A DNA stretch of 64,000 bases, taken from NCBI GenBank assembly GCA_029059705.1, contig JAIDVM010000017.1:48218-112217 (forward strand), given 5' to 3'. Source of the stretch: Clostridia bacterium. Lineage in GTDB: Bacteria; Bacillota; Clostridia; Christensenellales; Borkfalkiaceae. The notes below the pieces were generated by a model. The model did not search any database. It saw only the letters and a list, made by a program, of their open reading frames with translations, and was not told the origin of the DNA. Positions within the stretch are counted from its first letter, which is position 1. Each line of letters begins with the position of its first letter. Shown piece after piece: positions 19,100 to 28,068 of this stretch. A program made the position numbers and the translations under genes.

Positions 19100-20001
19100 A
19101 TATCACGCGGTTAATAGGGGGCACGCCCCTTTACGAACTCAAAAATTATTGCCGCGCCCACGGTTTAAAGGCAAAAATTTTTGCCAAGCTCGAAGCGTTT
19201 AACCCCGCGGGTTCGATAAAGGACAGAGTTGCCGCCGCTCTTGTAAAAGCCGCGGAGGACGAGGGCAAATTGAAAGAAGGCGGAACAATTATCGAGCCGA
19301 CCTCGGGCAACTTCGGCATTGCCCTCGCCGCAATCTGCGCCGCAAAGGGCTGTAAAGCGGTTTTAACCATGCCCGAAAACGCAAGCGCCGAGCGCGTAAA
19401 GCTTATTAAAGCATACGGCGCAAAAGTAATTTTAACGCCCGCCGCGCTCGGCATGTCTGGCGCCATAGATATGGCAAATCAGCTTTTAAACGACGATAAG
19501 CGCGCCATATCCGCGGGGCAATTCACAAATCCCGCAAATCCCGCCGTACACTTTAAAACCACGGGGCGCGAAATCTACGCCCAAATGCACGGTGAAATCG
19601 TCGCTTTCGTTGCGGGCGTTGGCACGGGCGGAACTTTAACGGGCGCGGGCGGCTATTTAAAATCGCAAAACCCGCAAATCAAGGTTTACGCCGTCGAGCC
19701 CGCTTCATCGCCCTGCCTTTCGGGCGGCAAGGCGGGGCTTCATAAAATTCAAGGCATAGGCGCGGGCTTTGTTCCAAAAGTGTTAAACCCCGCCATATAT
19801 GACGGGGTTTTAACCGTTTCGGACGGGCTTGCCATTAAAACGCAAGCGGAAATAGCCCGCTGCGAAGGGCTTTTCGTGGGCATATCCTCGGGCGCGGCTC
19901 TCTTTGCCGCGGCAACTCTCGCCGCCCGCCCCGAGTTCCAAAATAAGAATATAGTTACAGTATTCCCCGACGGCGGCGAACGCTATTTGTCGGTTCTTTA
20001 A
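19096..20001 (+). CDS. cysK: Cysteine synthase (O-acetylserine sulfhydrylase), GTG start
   Basis: FNPAGSIKDRVA, EPTSGNFGIALA, GTGGTLTG. Confidence 0.92.
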   Translation: MNITRLIGGTPLYELKNYCRAHGLKAKIFAKLEAFNPAGSIKDRVAAALVKAAEDEGKLKEGGTIIEPTSGNFGIALAAICAAKGCKAVLTMPENASAERVKLIKAYGAKVILTPAALGMSGAIDMANQLLNDDKRAISAGQFTNPANPAVHFKTTGREIYAQMHGEIVAFVAGVGTGGTLTGAGGYLKSQNPQIKVYAVEPASSPCLSGGKAGLHKIQGIGAGFVPKVLNPAIYDGVLTVSDGLAIKTQAEIARCEGLFVGISSGAALFAAATLAARPEFQNKNIVTVFPDGGERYLSVL

Positions 20002-20120
20002 AAAATGCATATATACTTCGCATAACTTTGTTGCGCTCCGCGCCGCCTCGGTCACTTGCCACTAAGCAAGCTCCTTCGGTGGTGCTCACACGCCTCGTTC
20101 TGCTCGCATCTCTGCATTTT
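20002..20120 (+). repeat. Structured intergenic element, copy D
   Basis: AAAATGCATATATAC...CTCTGCATTTT; apical CTTGC-cactaa-GCAAG. Confidence 0.85.
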
Positions 20121-20146
20121 AAGTTTAACGAAAGCGGCTCCCGCAA

Positions 20147-20479
20147 TCAAATGCGTTTCAGCCTTGAAATCACTTCGCCGAGCTTGCGCCTTTTAATGCC
20201 GTCAAGCATGGGTGCAAGCGCCGCGTAAAAGTTGTCAAGGTCTGCGTTCGTCAAAGTTCCCTCGCGCTTGCCGCGCTCGGCTTCCGCAATTATCGTATGT
20301 AAAATCTGCGCCTCGCTCTTTCCGCTCATGGAGCGCGTCAAAATCTTTGCAAGCTCCACGGTGTTGTTCACGTCCGCGGGCTTTTTGTTTTCGCCCTCGT
20401 TTCCGTCGCCCGCGCCGTTTTGCCGTTGTCCGCCGTTTTGCGCTCCGTTGCCGCCCGAAAAGTTTTTAAAATCGTTCAT
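20147..20479 (-). CDS. Hypothetical protein ending RLKRI*
   Basis: ATG preceded by aaaggagttatt; Gly/Asn/Gln-rich N-terminus, helical C-terminus. Confidence 0.65.
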   Translation of the reverse strand: MNDFKNFSGGNGAQNGGQRQNGAGDGNEGENKKPADVNNTVELAKILTRSMSGKSEAQILHTIIAEAERGKREGTLTNADLDNFYAALAPMLDGIKRRKLGEVISRLKRI

Positions 20480-20540
20480 AATAACTCCTTTCAAAAAACC
20501 GCATATAATGTTATTACAAAATATGCAAGGAACAAAATTT

Positions 20541-20912
20541 ATGCAACTTCTGTTAATTCTCGCAATCATACTCATCGGCGGAAAATCGGGCGGGCAAAAA
20601 ATTTTAAACGAAGTCGTTCCCGTGTTAGAGCAAATGGGCGACAAGGATTTAAGCGCAAACTTAAAGCAGGCGGTTAAATCCGCCGAAGAAATTTCCGCTT
20701 ACGTAAACGCCTTCGGCGCGTTTTCAAAAGCCAGCCAATCACCCGCGGCCAACCATAGCGGTTGTTCCAGGTCCTCTTGTCAGTCCGCGCCTTTTTGTCA
20801 TTCCGGGCAAAACGAAGAAGCTCCCTCGTCCGCGCAAACCTGTTTACCTTTAAAACCGATAACCGCAATAGCCCCGCCCGACGTAATTTTTGCTCTTGAA
20901 AAAATTATCTAA
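20541..20912 (+). CDS. Hypothetical protein, divergent partner of 20147..20479
   Basis: MQLLLILAIILIGGKSGGQKILNEVVPVLEQMGDKDL; contains a degenerate in-frame dispersed repeat. Confidence 0.6.
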   Translation: MQLLLILAIILIGGKSGGQKILNEVVPVLEQMGDKDLSANLKQAVKSAEEISAYVNAFGAFSKASQSPAANHSGCSRSSCQSAPFCHSGQNEEAPSSAQTCLPLKPITAIAPPDVIFALEKII

Positions 20913-20976
20913 ATAATGTTGTCATTTCAAAATTAAGGTTGTATAATAAGTTTATCCTCAAAAAGGAAGGTGAATT

Positions 20977-22350
20977 ATGAAAACTTTATTTTTGGAAATT
21001 CCTCCCGCCGCACTCTACGTCATTATTGCAGCGTGCGCGATTATCGTCGTCGCGGGAATAGCGGTTGCAGCCTATCTTTACATATTAGAGAAGCGTGAGG
21101 CAAAATCCGCGCAACCCGCCGAAGACCCTCTTTGTCATTCTGAGCAAAGTGAAGAATCCCCCGAACCCGCTGACGAACAAACTGTTCAGCAGGAGGAAGA
21201 GCCCGTCCCCGAAATCCAAGACGAGCCGGACAGTCATACCGAACCGGTTTGCCAAGACGAACCTCTTTGTCATTCTGAGCACAGCGAAGAATCCCCCGAA
21301 GCGGTAGACGAACAACCCGAAGAAGCGGACGTTCCCGAAACGGCGGAAGAACAAGTCCCCGTCCAGCCTGAGCAAACGGAAGAACTCGAAGCTGAAGAAC
21401 CCGCAACGGAAGAAGAGCAGGACGAACCCGACGACGAGGACGACAAAAACGAAGAAGAGGACGAAACCGAGGTTGCGCCCGTCCGTCAGGTTGCCCGCAC
21501 TGCAAACGGACACGTCCGTTACATAATAATCAAATACAACAAAAGCTTTACCGCCAAACTGATACAGTCGGCGGATTTAAACAAGGATTATTATTCCACG
21601 CTTAAAAACGAGCTGTTATCTTACAAGGGCGTAAAATCCCGCACGAGCTGGAAGTACGAAACGTTTTATGCGGGCAGACAAACATTTGCAAGGCTTTCAA
21701 TGCGCGGCAAAAAACTGTGCCTGTTCCTTGCGCTCGACCCCAAAAACTACGTGGACACAAAGTATATAATCGACGACAAGTCCGAAGTTTTAGCTTACGA
21801 AAAAACGCCCCTTATGTACAGAATTAAAAACGACAGAAGGGTTAAATTTTCTAAGGAATTAATCGCAACCGTAATGGACGGCCGCGAAAAAGCGGAAGAA
21901 TACGCGGAAACAAACTATGCCGCGCAGCTCCCTTACGAGGAAATAGAACCGCTTATAGAGCGCAAATTAGTAAAGGTGCTAACCGAAGAGGACGCGCAGA
22001 GCGGCGACGTGTTCAAGCCCCGCGACTTTGTTGAGGCGGCTGAAGTAAACGAGCTTTTGCAGGACGATATCGCGCAGGCGTTAATCGAGGTCAGCGACGA
22101 GGTTTCCGACAGAACCAAGTGCGAAATTATCAACGTTGATATTTTAAGCCGCTATTTCGAAAACGACGAAAAGGTCACGCTCGAAGAAATCAAAAAACGC
22201 GTTCCCAAATTCCCCAAAAACGCAACTTATATAAAGGTGCTTGCGCGCGGGCTTTTGAACAAACGCTTAACGGTAGTTGCCGACGCTTATTCGCTCGAAG
22301 CCGCCAAAATGATTTTATTAACAGGCGGCAACCCCGTAAAAAAACGTTAA
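20977..22350 (+). CDS. Membrane-anchored protein with acidic linker and C-terminal uL15-like domain
   Basis: N-terminal TM; C-terminal INVDILSRYFENDEKVTLEEIKKR...LARGLLNKRLTVVADAYSLEAAKMILLTGG resembles the L15 C-terminus. Confidence 0.7.
   Translation: MKTLFLEIPPAALYVIIAACAIIVVAGIAVAAYLYILEKREAKSAQPAEDPLCHSEQSEESPEPADEQTVQQEEEPVPEIQDEPDSHTEPVCQDEPLCHSEHSEESPEAVDEQPEEADVPETAEEQVPVQPEQTEELEAEEPATEEEQDEPDDEDDKNEEEDETEVAPVRQVARTANGHVRYIIIKYNKSFTAKLIQSADLNKDYYSTLKNELLSYKGVKSRTSWKYETFYAGRQTFARLSMRGKKLCLFLALDPKNYVDTKYIIDDKSEVLAYEKTPLMYRIKNDRRVKFSKELIATVMDGREKAEEYAETNYAAQLPYEEIEPLIERKLVKVLTEEDAQSGDVFKPRDFVEAAEVNELLQDDIAQALIEVSDEVSDRTKCEIINVDILSRYFENDEKVTLEEIKKRVPKFPKNATYIKVLARGLLNKRLTVVADAYSLEAAKMILLTGGNPVKKR
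21134..21158 (+). repeat. CATTCTGAG-type repeat, in frame inside CDS
   Basis: gtcattctgagcaaagtgaagaatc encoding CHSEQSEES. Confidence 0.9.
21269..21293 (+). repeat. CATTCTGAG-type repeat, in frame inside CDS
   Basis: gtcattctgagcacagcgaagaatc encoding CHSEHSEES. Confidence 0.9.
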
Positions 22351-22373
22351 ATTTACTGTAAAAAACAGTTAAA

Positions 22374-22410
22374 AAAATAAATCACGAATTTCTTCGTGAT
22401 TTATTTTTTT
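22374..22410. terminator. Bidirectional intrinsic terminator
   Basis: TAAATCACGAAtttcTTCGTGATTTA flanked by A and T tracts. Confidence 0.85.
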
Positions 22411-24514
22411 ACTTTTTATTTTTAAAAATGATATTCATAGGCGCATATAAAACGTCAACCGCTTTATTTTTTAAGCCGATACCTTTTCGGTATAACGCAA
22501 AGTAGCATACAGCGTAAACAACAAACAACGCAAGCAAAACCGAGCTTGCCGTTATTCCCGCCGTCGCTCCTTTGCTAAGACCGTTTTCGGGCTGCGGGGG
22601 TATCGTTACCGTTGCGTCTTCGTAAACCGCCGCAACGGTCATGCTTTCCGTTGCGGTAAACGTGTACGTAAAAAATGTGCTTAAAATCGTTTTGCCGCCG
22701 TCGGCGCTCCAACCCTTAAAGGTTTTTCCCTCAATCTCCGCCGCGGTTACGGTAACTTTTCCGTTTTTATCAACCGTTACGCAATTTCCGTCCACGCCTT
22801 CTATAAAGCCGTTTTCAACAACGATAATAACTTTTGGCTCTTCGTCCGTTTTAGGTATAACAAGGTCGAAAATCTCGTTGCCGTTTACGTCGAAATGTTT
22901 GTTGCAAGCCGTGCAGTCCTTGTGTCCCTTTGTTCCGTCCGAAAAGGCGGTTGCCGCAACCTCGTCTATCCATTCGCCGTAGCGGTGCCCCGTTGCGGCA
23001 ATCTTCAATTGCTCCGCGGTTTTTTCCTCGCCGTCAACAAAGCTTTTGCCGCACGCCGAACAGCGTTTGTGCGCAAGAATTCCGTCCTCCGTGCAGGTCG
23101 CGCTTTTTTCGCCGTATGAAACAAGGCTGTGAACGTGCGGCGCGGGCTCGGTTTGCTGCTCCAATGCCGAAAAGGCTTTTATCCTCGGCGTGCAGTTGTT
23201 TGCCGCCTGCCAATAATTTTTGTAAGTATAAGCGTTGTTGCCCGTTTTTCCCAGCATGTTGCATATGACTACCGAATCGTCGTCGTTCGAAACGCTTACC
23301 ACGCACGCAAATCTTTGCCCTTTTTCCAAAGCCACGGGCGCGTCGAGCTCAACCGTGCGAAAACCTCCGTAATCGAAAACCGCCTCGCCGCCGCCCGCCC
23401 TTTTACCTTGTTCGGGGTTGGATTCGTCTGCCATATCAACGTATATATCAACCTTTGCCGTCACGTTTTTCCCTATAAAACCAACGTTCACCGCTTTAAG
23501 ATACTCCGTTTTTTCGGCGGTGCCCGCTTTTGCTTCGTAAATTTCGCACGCCTTTTTTATGTTCAGGCTAAAATTAAGGTGGTCGGTTAAGCTGTAATCG
23601 TAAAAATAATTAAAACCGTAACTGTCCTTTGCGGTAAAATCGAAGGCGTAAGCGGCGTCCGTCGTGGCGTCGTACGAAAGCCAGAAATAGGGGAGGGAAG
23701 TATAGCTGTTTTTTACAAGCCAGCCGCCGTTTTTGCTTGCTCCGTTCGGCAAAAATTTTTCGGCGGGAATATTGTCGTCCCAGCCGATGATAGTGCATGC
23801 GTGCGGATAAACCGCCGACCCGCTTTCCCTTACGGGATTATAATATTCCGTTTCGCGCACGTTGTTATAAGAAAATGTAACCGCGCCGTATTTCGCTATT
23901 GCAAGCTTTACGTCCGAAATCTGCTTGCTTGAAATATGCACGGCGTTGTTTAAGTGAAACAGCGCGTTTTCAAACGGATTCGTGTTCGCGGGCTTTGCCT
24001 TGTCTACGGGGCCGCACCATTGCGACATCATAGAGCCGCAGTCTGAAGCGCTCCCAGGAGAATAATACCAGTCAGCTCCGCCCTGTTCGTTTACCGCCGG
24101 AGTGTTCCCAAACGGGTCGGCGGGGCGGTAATACCTCGAATAGCCCAACGCTTCGGGCGAAAGCGAAAGATTGTCCTTCGTGGCATTGGAAGCTATTCCG
24201 CTTCGCAAAATCGAAACCTCGGACGCGGCAACCGAGGCGTAAGCCCAGCAAAGGTTTGAATCGCTTTGGTCTTTAACGGGCGTAACTATTCCGTAATCGC
24301 GGCTGTCATACGTTGACAGTGCGGCTATGTCCTTTTCGTCGGCTTGTCTTAATTGCTCCAAGGTCTGCGGTGTATCCGTTTCCTGCGCGCGGGCATAAAA
24401 AGCGCCGTAAGGAATTTTTGCAAAAGTCACGTAAAAAAGCGCGCACAAGGCAAGCAATGCCGCAAGCGCCCTTCTTATTGAGTTTTTGCGTTTAAAAACG
24501 ATAAAAAATCCCAT
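22409..24514 (-). CDS. Secreted/anchored papain-like (C1) cysteine peptidase with C-terminal repeats and TM
   Basis: SRDYGIVTPVKDQSDSNLCWAYA, HACTIIGWDD, GGWLVKNSY; signal peptide; two CxxC repeat modules; C-terminal TM. Confidence 0.88.
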   Translation of the reverse strand: MGFFIVFKRKNSIRRALAALLALCALFYVTFAKIPYGAFYARAQETDTPQTLEQLRQADEKDIAALSTYDSRDYGIVTPVKDQSDSNLCWAYASVAASEVSILRSGIASNATKDNLSLSPEALGYSRYYRPADPFGNTPAVNEQGGADWYYSPGSASDCGSMMSQWCGPVDKAKPANTNPFENALFHLNNAVHISSKQISDVKLAIAKYGAVTFSYNNVRETEYYNPVRESGSAVYPHACTIIGWDDNIPAEKFLPNGASKNGGWLVKNSYTSLPYFWLSYDATTDAAYAFDFTAKDSYGFNYFYDYSLTDHLNFSLNIKKACEIYEAKAGTAEKTEYLKAVNVGFIGKNVTAKVDIYVDMADESNPEQGKRAGGGEAVFDYGGFRTVELDAPVALEKGQRFACVVSVSNDDDSVVICNMLGKTGNNAYTYKNYWQAANNCTPRIKAFSALEQQTEPAPHVHSLVSYGEKSATCTEDGILAHKRCSACGKSFVDGEEKTAEQLKIAATGHRYGEWIDEVAATAFSDGTKGHKDCTACNKHFDVNGNEIFDLVIPKTDEEPKVIIVVENGFIEGVDGNCVTVDKNGKVTVTAAEIEGKTFKGWSADGGKTILSTFFTYTFTATESMTVAAVYEDATVTIPPQPENGLSKGATAGITASSVLLALFVVYAVCYFALYRKGIGLKNKAVDVLYAPMNIIFKNKK

Positions 24515-24590
24515 ACAAATACATTATATCATAAACCGCATATTAAATCAAACCGTCATTGTCATACTTAATATTTAATCAAGCGGTGTT

Positions 24591-24705
24591 GTCATTTCGG
24601 TCGCAGCCGAAGAACCCTTTCAAAGTTGTTTCGCTTTGCTCAACATGACAAACACGGGGCGTCATTCTGCCCCCTTTTGTCATTCTGAGCGCAGCCGAAG
24701 AATCT
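24591..24705 (+). repeat. Cluster of CATTCTGAG-type repeats
   Basis: gtcatttcggtcgcagccgaagaa...tcaacatgacaa...gtcattctgagcgcagccgaagaatct. Confidence 0.85.
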
Positions 24706-24866
24706 TTTCACGCAAAAAAAACCACAAAAAATTCTTTGTGAAAATTGCGACACACCCCTTTAAAAACAGTTGCAATTAACAAATTAATTTGGTAATATAA
24801 ACAAGACTTCGGGCAGTCCTCTGCTTTTTAAGCACGAATGTCACGTTTTTATGGAGGTTAAAGTCA

Positions 24867-25211
24867 ATGAAAGGTTTAGTTGAAGCTATTGAAAAAGAGG
24901 GTATGAAAGCTGAAGTGCCCGTATTCAACGTGGGCGACACGGTTAAGGTCGGCTTTAAGGTTATCGAAGGAACCAAGGAAAGAATTCAGAACTTCGAAGG
25001 CGTTGTAATCGCCAAAAAGCACGGCGGCATAAGGGAAAGCTTCACCGTAAGGCGTTTGTCCTTCGGCGTAGGCGTAGAAAGAACTTTCCCCCTGCATTCC
25101 CCCAAAATCGCTTATATCAACGTGGTTAAGCGCGGCAAGGTAAGAAGGGCTAAGCTCTATTATCTGCGCGGACTTACCGGCAAAGCTGCAAAAATTGCTG
25201 AAATTAAGTAA
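24867..25211 (+). CDS. rplS: 50S ribosomal protein L19
   Basis: [30 protein letters not shown]. Confidence 0.97.
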   Translation: MKGLVEAIEKEGMKAEVPVFNVGDTVKVGFKVIEGTKERIQNFEGVVIAKKHGGIRESFTVRRLSFGVGVERTFPLHSPKIAYINVVKRGKVRRAKLYYLRGLTGKAAKIAEIK

Positions 25212-25219
25212 TACAAATT

Positions 25220-25255
25220 TAACTCCCGACGCGTTCGGGAGTTTTATTTTTTTAC
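25220..25255 (+). terminator. Intrinsic terminator after rplS
   Basis: AACTCCCGAcgcgTTCGGGAGTT + T tract. Confidence 0.85.
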
Positions 25256-25403
25256 AATTTTTAACGAGCGAGCAGCCTTGCCGCGTTTTAAATAAAAGCA
25301 ACGAAAAGTAACGAAACATGTCGAAAAAAGTCGAAATATAGTAAGATATTTTTCCGCCCGCGCGGTGATATAATTTAAAAAAATACCGCAAGAGGGCAAA
25401 AAA

Positions 25404-26930
25404 ATGTTATCAAAAGTTTTCAGTTTTGCATTAAACGGCTTGGAGGGCATACCCGTAGAGGTAGAAACGGATATCTTCAAGGGCATGGTTTCCTACGACA
25501 TTGTCGGGCTGCCGTCGGCTTCCGTAAAAGAGAGCAAGGACAGGGTGGAAGCCGCCGTAAAAAACAGCGCTTTAAAATTCCCCGTAAACAAAATCACAAT
25601 AAATTTAGCCCCCGCCGACGTAAAAAAGGACGGCTCGCACTACGATTTGCCTCTTGCGCTCAGCATTTTAATAGCAAGCGACCAAATAAAAGCCGATTTA
25701 AGCGGCTTCGTGTTTTTGGGCGAGCTTGCGCTTGACGGTTCGCTGCGCCCCGTAACGGGCATCTTGCCCATGTTGATTTCCGCAAAGAGCAAGGGCTTTA
25801 ACCGCTTTGTCGTGCCCGCGGCAAACGCCAACGAGGCAAGCTATTTAGAGGGCACGCAGGTTTACGCGTTTAAAAATTTGAAAGACGCCGTCGGCTTTTT
25901 AACGGGCGCAACCGAGGCTGACCCCGTTCCCCACCAAAGCTTTGTTGCGGCGCGCCGTTCACACGGGTATAATTACGATATGTCCCTCGTCCGCGGTCAA
26001 AAGGTTGCAAAGCGCGCGCTTGAAATCGCCGTCGCGGGCGGGCACAACATTCTTTTGTCGGGGCCTCCCGGTTCGGGCAAAACCATGCTCGCGCGGTGTA
26101 TCCCTACAATCATGCCCGACATGACCTTCGAAGAGGCGTTGGAAGTTACAAAAATCCACTCGGTTGCGGGCGAGCTTTCGGAAGAGGGTATAGTAACTTT
26201 GCGCCCCTTCCGCACGCCCCACCACACGGCAACGGCGGTTGCTTTATGCGGCGGCGGCAACCAAAAAATTCACGCGGGCGAAATTTCCAAAGCGCACAAG
26301 GGCGTTTTGTATTTGGACGAACTGCCCGAATATTCCCGCCACACGTTAGAATCGCTGCGCCAGCCGCTCGAAGATAAAATAATAACCGTCGCGCGCGCGG
26401 GCGGCGCGGTTACTTACCCCGCCGACTTCATTCTGTGCGCCAGCATGAACCCCTGCCCGTGCGGCAATTACGGCTCTAAGGACAGAGAGTGCCGCTGCAC
26501 CCCCGCGCAGATAAACAAATACAAAAACAAAATTTCGGGGCCTTTGCTTGACAGAATAGACTTGCAGGTGGAAGTGGACGGCGTGCGCTACGAGGATTTG
26601 TCGGGCGAGGGAAACGAGGAAAAGAGCGAGGCGGTTAAAGCGCGGGTGGAGCGCGCCCGCGCAATTCAGCGCGAACGCTTCGCGGGCGAGGAGGGAGTAA
26701 CCGTAAACGCGGCAATGGGCGAAAAACAGCTTAAAAAATATTGCCGACTTTCCGCCGAATGCGAAAAGGTTTTAAAAATCGCGTTCGAAACGCTTCACCT
26801 CACCGCCCGCGCCCGCGCAAGAATAATAAAGGTTGCGCGCACCGTTGCCGATTTGGCTTTTTCAAACGAAATTTTGCCCGAACACATTTTGGAAGCGGCT
26901 TCGTACCGCAGCGCCGAAAGCGAATTTTAA
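25404..26930 (+). CDS. YifB/ComM-like Mg-chelatase-family AAA+ ATPase
   Basis: GLPSASVKESKDRV, GPPGSGKTMLARCIP, NPCPCG. Confidence 0.95.
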   Translation: MLSKVFSFALNGLEGIPVEVETDIFKGMVSYDIVGLPSASVKESKDRVEAAVKNSALKFPVNKITINLAPADVKKDGSHYDLPLALSILIASDQIKADLSGFVFLGELALDGSLRPVTGILPMLISAKSKGFNRFVVPAANANEASYLEGTQVYAFKNLKDAVGFLTGATEADPVPHQSFVAARRSHGYNYDMSLVRGQKVAKRALEIAVAGGHNILLSGPPGSGKTMLARCIPTIMPDMTFEEALEVTKIHSVAGELSEEGIVTLRPFRTPHHTATAVALCGGGNQKIHAGEISKAHKGVLYLDELPEYSRHTLESLRQPLEDKIITVARAGGAVTYPADFILCASMNPCPCGNYGSKDRECRCTPAQINKYKNKISGPLLDRIDLQVEVDGVRYEDLSGEGNEEKSEAVKARVERARAIQRERFAGEEGVTVNAAMGEKQLKKYCRLSAECEKVLKIAFETLHLTARARARIIKVARTVADLAFSNEILPEHILEAASYRSAESEF

Positions 26931-26939
26931 GGGGTAAAA

Positions 26940-28010
26940 ATGGCATATACGAACGACGAAATCAACTTAATTACGCTCGACTCCCTTGAAGGGCTCACCT
27001 ATAAAATCAGGTTCGCGCTTTTGTCCGGGCTTGCGGCAAGCTCGCCCGATTTTATAAAATATGAAAGAGAACTGATTAAAACGCTCGGCAGCGGAGTATA
27101 TAATAAAGTAAGGGAAAGTTTTTTCAGCCGCAGCTACCGCGAAAAAGTTTTAAAAGAGCTTGACCGCCGCGGCGTAACCTGCGTAACTTACTTTTCGCAA
27201 AATTACCCCGCTTTTTTAAAGGAAATCCCCTTGCCGCCCCTCGTTTTATATTGCAAGGGTAACGTCGGTCTTTTAAAAACGCGCTGTTTTTCCGTGGTCG
27301 GCTCGCGCAGGACAACCTCTCCCGCAATAGCGGAGTGCAAAAAAATCTGTTCGCAACTCACGCAGCACTTTACCGTGGTTACGGGCACGGCTGACGGCGC
27401 CGACAGCGCGGCGATTGCGGGCGCGCTCCCCAGCGGCAAGCTTATCGCGGTTTTGGCTTACGGCTTCGATTATTGCTATCCTTCGATAAACGAAAGCCTT
27501 TTAAAAAAGGTGGAAGAGGGCGGGCTTTTAATTTCGGAATTCGTCCCCAAAACCAAGCCCGTGCAATATCTTTTCCCCGTCCGCAACCGCGTAATCGCAG
27601 GGCTTTCCGAAGGCGTTTTGGTCGTTTCGGCGGCAAAGCGCAGCGGCGCGCTAATCACCGCAAACTATGCAACGGAATACGGCAGAACCACCTTCGCCTT
27701 TCCCTATTCCGTGGGTACAACGTCGGGCGAAGGGTGCAACGCGCTCATTAAAAAAGGCGGACTGCTCACCGAAAATATACTTGACATATTCAGTCTTTTT
27801 GGTTTAGACTTTAAAGAGGCAAAAAGTCATCCTTTAAGCGAAACGGAGCTGGCAATCGTAAAAATCATAAGGGAAGAGGGCGAAGGCTTCGTGCCCGAAA
27901 TTGCCGAAAAACTCGGCAAAATGCCCTTTCAGTTAATCCCCGCTTTGTCCGCTCTGGAAATAAAAGGTTTAATCGTCCGTCTGGGCGGCAACCGCTATTC
28001 CGCACTTTAG
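26940..28010 (+). CDS. dprA: DNA processing protein DprA
   Basis: VGSRRTT, GTADGADSAA, PVRNRVIAGLSEGVLVVSA. Confidence 0.93.
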   Translation: MAYTNDEINLITLDSLEGLTYKIRFALLSGLAASSPDFIKYERELIKTLGSGVYNKVRESFFSRSYREKVLKELDRRGVTCVTYFSQNYPAFLKEIPLPPLVLYCKGNVGLLKTRCFSVVGSRRTTSPAIAECKKICSQLTQHFTVVTGTADGADSAAIAGALPSGKLIAVLAYGFDYCYPSINESLLKKVEEGGLLISEFVPKTKPVQYLFPVRNRVIAGLSEGVLVVSAAKRSGALITANYATEYGRTTFAFPYSVGTTSGEGCNALIKKGGLLTENILDIFSLFGLDFKEAKSHPLSETELAIVKIIREEGEGFVPEIAEKLGKMPFQLIPALSALEIKGLIVRLGGNRYSAL

Positions 28011-28068
28011 CCGTTAAAATCAGGCTGCAACCTCGCAAAAATCTGTATTTTTGCGAAAGGAGTTATTC

